Shown here piece after piece: positions 1-5,156 of a stretch of DNA of 6,562 nucleotides (positions are counted from its first letter, which is position 1; every line of letters begins with the position of its first letter). The stretch is from Dehalococcoidia bacterium (GTDB taxonomy: Bacteria > Chloroflexota > Dehalococcoidia > SAR202 > UBA11138). The notes beneath the pieces were generated by a model that saw only the letters and a program-made list of their open reading frames with translations, was not told the origin of the DNA and made no database searches. The position numbers and the translations under genes are program-made. The stretch lies in contig JAAXHZ010000133.1 in assembly GCA_012270625.1 (NCBI GenBank), positions 1-6,562 on the forward strand, read 5' to 3'.

Positions 1-2
1 GG

Positions 3-893
3 GTCAAGTTCCCGTTCCTGTCCGAGATGCTGACTCACGTGTACGGGTCATCCGGCAAGCGGGCAAGACCGGCGATCACGCTGTTAGCCGCGAGCTTTCA
101 TCCTCACGACGAGTACAAGTCCGAGGTCATGGCGACGGCAGTGGAGCTGCTCCACATCGCCACGCTGATCCATGACGACACGGTTGACGAATCAGACACC
201 CGACGTGGTCGAGCGACGATCTCGAGCCTGTACGGCAAGGACATAGCAGTGTTGGTGGGCGACTACGTATTCGCATCGTCGGCGACTTTTGTTTGCGATA
301 CAGGGCATGTAGGGGTGATCCGGCGGTTTTCAGAGACGATCATGGAGCTTTCCAGCGGGGAGCTGCATGAGAGGGTCAGCGCTCACGATCCGGGGCAGAC
401 ACTGGATGGCTACCACCAACGCATCTACAACAAGACGGCATCGCTCTTCAGCACGTCAGGAGAGACTGGGGCCATCCTCAGCGGCGCTCCCAAGAAACAG
501 GTGGCCGCGCTCAAAGAGTACTCTCGCGAGCTTGGCATGGCGTTCCAGATAGTAGATGACATCCTGGATTTCCAGGGTGACGAGGATGAGATCGGCAAGC
601 CTGTGGGCAGTGACCTCGCCAATGGAATCATGACCCTGCCAGCCTTCATCGCAAGCGAAGGCAGTCCATCGGGGAACCCGATAGAGGCGTACCTCGAGGA
701 CGACAGCGGAGACGAAGCGCTGTTGACGGAGGCGGTCGAGTTTGTTCGGCAGCCAAAGATCATCAACGCCGCCTACGACGAGGCAGCGCGGCGATGCGAA
801 ATCGCCAGGTCCGCGCTCTGTGTCCTGCCTCTAACACCCTCACGCGACTCTCTGGAGCTGCTGCTGGACTACATGCTCACGCGCAGGAGCTGA
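3..893 (+). CDS. Polyprenyl diphosphate synthase, long-chain type (5' partial)
   Basis: This trans-isoprenyl diphosphate synthase condenses isopentenyl diphosphate onto an allylic diphosphate, probably to make a quinone side chain or lipid carrier. The frame is open to the left edge, with eight codons before the first ATG at 27, so the true start lies outside and about 25-30 residues are missing against a usual 320. Numbering from that Met, the GKRARP substrate motif is at 10-15, the first aspartate-rich motif DDTVD at 50-54, the second DDILD at 177-181, followed by GKPVGSDL at 190-197. The residue five before the first motif is Ala45. In this family a small residue there leaves the product pocket open and goes with long chains, whereas Phe or Tyr gives C15-C20, so a C35-C50 product is inferred. 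The next intact gene lies 451 bases downstream, so no operon partner is visible. The family call is sure; the exact product length is not. Confidence 0.95.
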   Translation, partial: VKFPFLSEMLTHVYGSSGKRARPAITLLAASFHPHDEYKSEVMATAVELLHIATLIHDDTVDESDTRRGRATISSLYGKDIAVLVGDYVFASSATFVCDTGHVGVIRRFSETIMELSSGELHERVSAHDPGQTLDGYHQRIYNKTASLFSTSGETGAILSGAPKKQVAALKEYSRELGMAFQIVDDILDFQGDEDEIGKPVGSDLANGIMTLPAFIASEGSPSGNPIEAYLEDDSGDEALLTEAVEFVRQPKIINAAYDEAARRCEIARSALCVLPLTPSRDSLELLLDYMLTRRS

Positions 894-931
894 AGCCTCC
901 GACTCCATACTTCACTTCGCTTCCAGCTTGG

Positions 932-1039
932 TCAGGACTCACCAACAACTTGTCCGGCTAGTATGGTCGTAGCGAGCTTGATACCCAGCAGCGCAGTCGG
1001 CTCGACGGCTAGATGATCCTCCTCTAACAGCGCCATGTG
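932..1039 (-). pseudogene. Relic of an amidohydrolase 3' end
   Basis: Read on the minus strand, this gives 35 residues and a TGA stop (932-934) that align without gaps to the last 35 residues and TAG stop of the intact amidohydrolase at 1990-3546. 22 of 35 residues are identical by my count, including a run EPTALLGIK. At nucleotide level 961-1038 matches 2019-2096 at 67 of 78 positions with a constant offset of 1058. The frame stays open through the fragment and several differences are synonymous, as expected for a diverged paralogue or allele rather than random decay. Upstream in the gene's own sense the match stops abruptly at 1039-1040 and a stop codon follows at 1049-1051, so some 480 N-terminal codons are missing. 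It is therefore a truncated remnant, placed tail to tail with the prenyl synthase. Confidence 0.8.
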
Positions 1040-1254
1040 AGTTCGCTCTTACTCTAACCTTATTCCCAATGAAGAAGGTATCATTTGAACGGACTGAGAA
1101 ATCAGACTGAAACAGGCTCGCACGGTTTCGCCGACAAAAGAAACGCCCCCCTTGTTCTGCCTTCTGAGCTTGGCCTGATAAGGCTATATAGTTCGAGAGG
1201 CTGGCCGGGGGACGTCAGCCCAGCGATACGATCGCCGGGGTGGTTACCTAATAG

Positions 1255-1270
1255 TGCCTGTTGTCAGGCA
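1255..1270. repeat. Short perfect hairpin before the NYN gene
   Basis: TGCCTG and CAGGCA form a perfect six-base stem around a TTGT loop. It lies 75 bases upstream of the NYN start and is not followed by a T-run, so it does not look like a terminator. It may be an operator, part of a leader, or chance. Confidence 0.35.
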
Positions 1271-1344
1271 TACTGTCAAGGGTTGTCCATTGGCGCTTTC
1301 GAGCCAGAGATGCTAAACGACAGTGTCATCACAGGTCGAGGCTG

Positions 1345-1965
1345 ATGCAGTGGGTAATTTGTTACATTGATGGTCTCAATCTTTACTACGGGCTTAAATC
1401 GAAAGGTTGGCGGCGATTCTACTGGCTCGATCTACGACGGTTAGCCCTAAATCTCCTTATCTCCAACCAGGGCCTGGAAGCAGTCCGGTACTTTACCGCC
1501 CGGGTTTCTTCTACGCCTCGCGATCAATTAAAGCCAGTACGCCAAAATACTTATCTGGAAGCGCTGGCGACCTTGCCCGATTTGACAATTCACCTTGGAC
1601 ATTTCTTGATGAAAAAGCGGTATTGCCGGAACTGCGGTAACATTTGGCAGGCACCGGAGGAGAAGATGACTGACGTCAACATCGCAGTAGAGTTGCTGTC
1701 CGATGCGTATGACGACAGGTTCGATATGGCCATCATCGTTTCTGGTGACAGTGATCTGACGGGTCCTGTGCGGTCGGTGCGAACGCGGTACCCTGATAAA
1801 CGTGTGATAGTAGCATTTCCACCTGGGAGGCACTCGGTCGATCTCAGCAGATCGGCATCGGCGTACTTTACCATCGGTCGCAAGAAGTTAAGAGATAGCC
1901 AACTGCCGGAAACCGTTGTCAGGACTGACGGGTACGCATTGACTCGGCCTGCGAGTTGGAGTTGA
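1345..1965 (+). CDS. NYN-domain (PIN-like) putative ribonuclease
   Basis: A 206-residue protein that is a single NYN domain, the PIN-like nuclease fold used in RNA cleavage or processing; its substrate is unknown. The N-terminal strand gives YIDGLNLYYGL with Asp9 and Asn12. EKMTDVNIAVELL supplies Asp110 and Asn112, and VSGDSDL supplies Asp135 and Asp137. These acidic residues form the usual metal site and all are present. A CxxC (Cys94, Cys97) precedes the TDVNIA motif and looks like half of a small zinc ribbon; I recall this as typical of the subfamily. The C-terminus RPASW also looks like a natural family end. I chose ATG1345 because family homology starts there; the frame could extend to a TTG at 1261, but those 28 residues are Arg/His-rich and unlike the family. 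G+C is about 50% by eye, below the neighbours. It lies between two copies of an amidohydrolase 3' end, suggesting acquired cargo. Confidence 0.9.
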   Translation: MQWVICYIDGLNLYYGLKSKGWRRFYWLDLRRLALNLLISNQGLEAVRYFTARVSSTPRDQLKPVRQNTYLEALATLPDLTIHLGHFLMKKRYCRNCGNIWQAPEEKMTDVNIAVELLSDAYDDRFDMAIIVSGDSDLTGPVRSVRTRYPDKRVIVAFPPGRHSVDLSRSASAYFTIGRKKLRDSQLPETVVRTDGYALTRPASWS

Positions 1966-1989
1966 GATTCGCCTTTTGTGAGGTGACTT

Positions 1990-3546
1990 CTAATCGCTGA
2001 CCCCTTCCTGACCGCCGAGTATTGTCATGACGGGCTTGATACCCAGCAGCGCAGTCGGCTCGGCGGCTAGCAGGTCTTCCTCGAACAGCGCCATGTCGGC
2101 CAGGCTGCCGGGAGTCAAGGCGCCAAGGATGTCGTCAGCGCCGATCACGCGGGCGGGTTCCCGAGTGTACGCGCTCAATGCGGCGCCCATACTCATGGCC
2201 TCGTGCGGGCTGAGAGGGCTGCCTGCCGATGTGTGTCGCGTCGTTGCGGCGTGAAGAGCGGGCATTGGGTTCGGGTCGGATACCGGGGCGTCTGAAGAGA
2301 AGGCCACGGTGACCCCTAGGGCGGCAAGTGACGCGGCCCGGTACAGGCAGCGGCGCATCGCCGGTGAGACTTCAGCCAGGTAGCGATCGCCCTGGTAGTG
2401 GACGAATCCGGGCTGTGTTATGACTGAGGCCCCGCACTCTACTACCGGGGTCAGTACGTCAGGCGGCGCCTCCGAACAGTGCTCGATTCGGTGCGGAGGA
2501 GTTCGATCAGGCAGCGGCGGAGATTCAGCAAACGCTTGGGCTACACTCCGAACGACATCGGCCTCTACCGCGTGAACAGCGACCGGAAATCCGAGGGAAG
2601 TGCAGCGGTGTATGGCGGTCTTCAGGTCATCGAAGGAGGGCGTGAGGATCCCGGTCGAAGCGGTGACCATGATCTTGGCATGTCCGATCCGAAGCCGGTC
2701 GCTGCCGCTGCCGAAGCTCAAACCCGTATCGACGAAGTCGGCTACATGGTCGGCTCCGGGCAACAGGGTTAGCCTGGGCAGGAGCATCCCCTGATCCGAA
2801 AAGCTCTTGAAGAGATTCCAGCGTTCGATCGAGTTGTTATGGGTAGCATCCTGGACGGAGGTGATGCCGAACGAGAGTAAATTGCGCGCTGCCTGTTCGA
2901 CCAGGGTCGACAGTTTGGCGGCTGATGGCCGCGGGATACGACTGTCCAGAAAGTCCTCCATCTCGAGCAACAGTCCGTTTGGCGTTCCGGTATCGAGGTC
3001 GCGCGCGATGGTGGCTCCTGGCGGCTCGTCGGTGTTGTCCGCTATACCCACCCGCTCCATCGCAATGGAGTTGAGTACACAAGCGTGTCCCGACCGGTGG
3101 ATGAGTCGGACCGGATGATGGGGAGCGGCGCGGTCGAGCTCCCAGCGTGTCGGATGGCGGGACTCAGACAGATAGAAGGGATCGTAGCCCCAAGCCGAGA
3201 CCCATTCACCCCGAGGGGTGCGCGCGGCGCGGCGGGCTATCCGCGTTGAGATGTCCGATACGGACGAGACATTGCCAGGCCGGCAGTCAGCCGAGTCCAG
3301 TGTCGAGGCGTAGGCAAGGAGGTGCACGTGGGCGTCGTGGAAGCCGGGCATCAGCGTGCCGCCGCCGCAGTCGATGATTCTCGTCCCCGACGTCGCGAAC
3401 GCAGACACATCGGCGTCGGCGCCCGTCCATACGATCCGGTCCCCGCGCACAGCCACGGACTGCGCGGTGGGCTGGCGCGCGTCCATGGTCAATACCCGCG
3501 CGTTGGTCAGGATCAGATCAGGCGTGACGTCGCTGAGCGCCCGCAT
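1990..3546 (-). CDS. YtcJ-type metal-dependent amidohydrolase
   Basis: A 518-residue TIM-barrel hydrolase of the amidohydrolase 3 family (YtcJ/NfdA-like), which hydrolyses amides or related bonds with bound metal; the substrate cannot be told from sequence. From ATG3546 the order is: N-terminal beta-sandwich DLILTNARVLTMD near 10-22; HxH metal ligands His73 and His75 in GFHDAHVHL; Lys291 in AKIM, the likely bridging lysine; His325 in VAVHA; His356 in RIEHCSE; and Asp419 in FSSDAPVSDP. The C-terminal sandwich ends with GSLADMALFEED. No signal peptide is seen. A GTG at 3577-3579 would add 11 residues, but ATG3546 is preferred: an AGGAAG lies 13 bases upstream and the homology starts soon after. 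It follows the NIPSNAP gene by 57 bases and is probably cotranscribed. It converges with the NYN gene, leaving only 24 bases and no obvious terminator. Its last 108 bases are duplicated at 932-1039. Confidence 0.93.
   Translation of the reverse strand: MRALSDVTPDLILTNARVLTMDARQPTAQSVAVRGDRIVWTGADADVSAFATSGTRIIDCGGGTLMPGFHDAHVHLLAYASTLDSADCRPGNVSSVSDISTRIARRAARTPRGEWVSAWGYDPFYLSESRHPTRWELDRAAPHHPVRLIHRSGHACVLNSIAMERVGIADNTDEPPGATIARDLDTGTPNGLLLEMEDFLDSRIPRPSAAKLSTLVEQAARNLLSFGITSVQDATHNNSIERWNLFKSFSDQGMLLPRLTLLPGADHVADFVDTGLSFGSGSDRLRIGHAKIMVTASTGILTPSFDDLKTAIHRCTSLGFPVAVHAVEADVVRSVAQAFAESPPLPDRTPPHRIEHCSEAPPDVLTPVVECGASVITQPGFVHYQGDRYLAEVSPAMRRCLYRAASLAALGVTVAFSSDAPVSDPNPMPALHAATTRHTSAGSPLSPHEAMSMGAALSAYTREPARVIGADDILGALTPGSLADMALFEEDLLAAEPTALLGIKPVMTILGGQEGVSD
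2019..2096. repeat. Direct repeat copy of 961-1038, in amidohydrolase 3' end
   Basis: This is the functional copy of a 78-base direct repeat whose partner is at 961-1038, identical at 67 of 78 positions and in the same orientation. Protein-level similarity carries on to the stop codon at 1990-1992. The two copies enclose the NYN gene. The match ends sharply just past 2096, inside the coding region. Confidence 0.85.
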
Positions 3547-3603
3547 CGGAGCGTGCTTTCTTCCTAGTCCAATGGACACGGGAGCGAAGGCGCCGGACGC
3601 AGC

Positions 3604-3924
3604 CTACTGTATGACCGAGTGGGGTGTGGCCTCGATTCTGCGGACGACTATCTTGTCGCGGTCGAGCATTTCGGGGACCTTTGGGCCGATCTCGTTGACC
3701 CAGCGGTCGCTCTCGTACACGGCTTCGTACAGGGCCTCGCGATCTTCCTCACTGTTGAAGCGTCGGACCCAGATATAGAGATCGTCCTCTTCCTCACCAA
3801 CGAAGCTGCCGACGATCACCATTCCCTTGGAGACCTGAAACGGGATGATCTCCTCTTCCATGAATCTGACCCAGTTTTCGCGCTGGCCAGGAAGCGTTCT
3901 GTACTCACGAAGTTCGAAGAACAT
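3604..3924 (-). CDS. NIPSNAP-family protein
   Basis: A 106-residue cytoplasmic protein of the NIPSNAP family, dimeric alpha/beta-barrel proteins whose bacterial members have mostly unknown roles and often sit beside catabolic enzymes. The family pattern is clear along the whole length: FELREYRTLPGQR at 3-15, GMVIVGSF at 34-41, then YIWVRRFNSEEDREAL at about 50-65, YESD..WV near 70-76 and a C-terminal VPEML segment. It is a single domain of normal size. The ATG is fixed by an AAAGGAG ribosome binding site (3932-3938) seven bases upstream. A promoter match lies further up at 3961-3989. The amidohydrolase starts 57 bases downstream on the same strand, so the two probably form one unit. A role handling the same small molecule as the amidohydrolase is inference only. 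Confidence 0.9.
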   Translation of the reverse strand: MFFELREYRTLPGQRENWVRFMEEEIIPFQVSKGMVIVGSFVGEEEDDLYIWVRRFNSEEDREALYEAVYESDRWVNEIGPKVPEMLDRDKIVVRRIEATPHSVIQ

Positions 3925-3931
3925 CAGCAGT

Positions 3932-3938
3932 CTCCTTT
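3932..3938 (-). promoter_or_regulatory. Strong ribosome binding site of the NIPSNAP gene
   Basis: AAAGGAG on the minus strand, seven bases before the ATG at 3922-3924. It is the best Shine-Dalgarno match in the window and decides the start of this gene. Confidence 0.85.
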
Positions 3939-3960
3939 GGCTTGTGGATTAGCAGTCACA

Positions 3961-3989
3961 AATGTATGAGCAGCCTAGCGGGATGTCAA
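3961..3989 (-). promoter_or_regulatory. Sigma70-type promoter for NIPSNAP-amidohydrolase
   Basis: On the minus strand a perfect TTGACA (3984-3989) is followed after exactly 17 bases by TACATT (3961-3966), a four-of-six match to TATAAT. It falls in the 66-base gap after the exchanger stop codon. The predicted start of transcription near 3954 would leave a leader of about 30 bases before the NIPSNAP ATG, with the ribosome binding site inside it. This argues that the two downstream genes are transcribed independently of the exchanger. Confidence 0.65.
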
Positions 3990-3990
3990 A

Positions 3991-5007
3991 TTATGCAAGG
4001 TAGAAGACCATAACGCTGGAAGCGATATACAAGAGTATCATCGATGCGCCGGTGGCAGTGACAGTCGATCTTTCAGCAGTTCGGCGATTGCTATTCTGGA
4101 TTCCCACAACGACGATGGACGTCATCAGCACGGCCATGACAGCAGTCAGGATGTGGATTTCGTCGATCTCGCTCCACAGGACGCCGCCAGTGTAAACGAC
4201 GTCATCGAGGAGCAGGACGAATCCCATGTTGAACAGGTTACTGCCGAGGACGTTAGTGATCGCGAGCTCGGGCGCGCCCAGTCTGAGCGCGGCGAACGAC
4301 GCAGCTATTTCGGGAAGAGAGGTGCTAAGAGCCAGGAACTGAGTTCCCACGAAGCTGGCTTGCCAACCCATCGCCTTGGCGATGTGGTCGCCTGTGAAGG
4401 CGAGCCAGATGGCGGCTCCGATAACGATGGACGCGGCGATCAGGTATATGACGACCGATCGGGCAAGACTCTCGTCCTGGTAGTTGGAGGTCTCACCCTG
4501 GGATCCGGACGACGTCTCGCTGTGCTCGGCTTTGAATACGAGGCACATTGCCACCAGAAAAGCGCCGAACATCAGAAGCGACACAGGGCTGATGTACCAC
4601 GTGGATCCTACGTCTGTCAGATGGTGGACAGTTACCGCGATGGCGGCGGTAGAGATTACCGCTATACCGAGAACTCCAACAAGCCCGGCCGTGGATGAGA
4701 CGTATGCCAGCATCGGCCCCCTGCGCCAGTAAAGATCCATGAGCCCGATGATCAGCAGGTTGAACAGGTTGCTGCCGAACGCATCGCCCGCGGCCAGATC
4801 CACCTCGCCAACGAGAATGATAGAGCTGACACCGGTGCCCAGCTCGGGAAGTGACGTGACTGTGGCGAGCATGACGACGCCGACGAACGATCTGCCCAGT
4901 CTGGTCTTCTCAGCTACCACGTCCGCCGATCTGGCCATGAAGTGAGCTGTAACCAAGATCACGGTGGCGGCGGCAACCAGTTGGAGCCACAGTAGGGCTA
5001 GTTCCAC
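3991..5007 (-). CDS. CaCA-family sodium/calcium exchanger-like antiporter
   Basis: A 338-residue inner-membrane cation antiporter of the Na+/Ca2+ exchanger superfamily (YrbG/NCX type), expected to exchange Ca2+ for Na+ or H+. About ten hydrophobic segments are visible, in two inverted halves split by a hydrophilic loop at 160-182. The alpha-1 repeat has TSLPE (51-55) and GDAFGSNLFN (74-83); alpha-2 has TSLPE (229-233) and TNVLGSNLFN (251-260). The two glutamates, Glu55 and Glu233, are the central ion ligands. The usual Gly of GTSxPE is Val50 in repeat 1 and Ser228 in repeat 2. The start is GTG 5007 with GGAG five bases upstream (5013-5016). An ATG in that gap opens only a four-codon out-of-frame ORF and touches the GGAG, so it is unlikely to be used. 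Family is sure; the ion transported is inferred. Confidence 0.93.
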   Translation of the reverse strand: MELALLWLQLVAAATVILVTAHFMARSADVVAEKTRLGRSFVGVVMLATVTSLPELGTGVSSIILVGEVDLAAGDAFGSNLFNLLIIGLMDLYWRRGPMLAYVSSTAGLVGVLGIAVISTAAIAVTVHHLTDVGSTWYISPVSLLMFGAFLVAMCLVFKAEHSETSSGSQGETSNYQDESLARSVVIYLIAASIVIGAAIWLAFTGDHIAKAMGWQASFVGTQFLALSTSLPEIAASFAALRLGAPELAITNVLGSNLFNMGFVLLLDDVVYTGGVLWSEIDEIHILTAVMAVLMTSIVVVGIQNSNRRTAERSTVTATGASMILLYIASSVMVFYLA

Positions 5008-5030
5008 TTCATCTCCGGGGACAGGTAGTG

Positions 5031-5063
5031 ACGGCTCCGTGCACAGGGGCTAGATTGAGCCGT
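5031..5063. repeat. Inverted repeat upstream of the exchanger gene
   Basis: ACGGCTC at 5031-5037 and GAGCCGT at 5057-5063 are perfect seven-base inverted arms around 19 bases. A further GAGCCGT occurs at 5090-5096. The element is 24-56 bases upstream of the exchanger GTG, so it could be an operator or fold in the leader RNA. There is no T-run, so a terminator for the upstream gene is unlikely. Confidence 0.35.
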
Positions 5064-5156
5064 GCGAAGTCATCCGGCCTGGCGCGGGAGAGCCGTCCCC
5101 GAGGGATATTCATAGCTCGGGAAGCCGAACCTTGAAACCCCGAAGGATTCTAGCGA

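Larger units (their letters stand above)
894..1344. other. Gene-poor spacer with amidohydrolase relic
   Basis: This 451-base stretch holds no credible intact gene. Its left part carries the remnant of an amidohydrolase 3' end (932-1039). The rest (1040-1344) shows no recognisable protein homology in six frames. It contains a small hairpin at 1255-1270. An 86-codon open frame runs from a TTG at 1085 to a TGA at 1343-1345 that overlaps the ATG of the NYN gene as TGATG, but its residue make-up is not protein-like. AT-rich bits such as TATATA at 1185-1190 lack a convincing -35 partner. The NYN gene promoter probably lies here, but I cannot place it. Confidence 0.6.

Noticed and set aside
888..928. 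Hairpin AGCTGAAGC / GCTTCCAGCT after the prenyl synthase
   Set aside because: It has a bulge, a 22-base loop, overlaps the stop codon and has no T-run, so a terminator call is not supported.
1238..1250. GGGGTGGTTACCT resembling a T-box GGGTGGTACC element
   Set aside because: It has an extra base against the consensus, no specifier stem or terminator is visible, and the next gene is not an aminoacylation or amino-acid gene.
1085..1345. 86-codon plus-strand ORF whose TGA overlaps the NYN ATG (TGATG)
   Set aside because: The overlap suggests coupling, but it starts at TTG without a Shine-Dalgarno site, the composition is not protein-like, and I recognise no family.
931..1926. GTCAGGACT repeated at 931-939 and 1918-1926 as possible insertion target duplication
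   Set aside because: A nine-base match is expected many times by chance in a window of this size, and the copies do not bound the repeat structure neatly.
3356..3969. Overlapping plus-strand ORFs of 140 and 116 codons
   Set aside because: They lie opposite the NIPSNAP gene and the amidohydrolase start, both of which have clear family motifs.
4153..4698. 181-codon plus-strand ORF
   Set aside because: It is entirely antisense to the exchanger, very polar and without family resemblance; it is a shadow of the transmembrane coding sequence.
5098..5121. CCCGAG/CTCGGG hairpin downstream of the synthetase-glycosyltransferase gene
   Set aside because: The stem is only six base pairs with a 12-base loop and no T-run on either strand.
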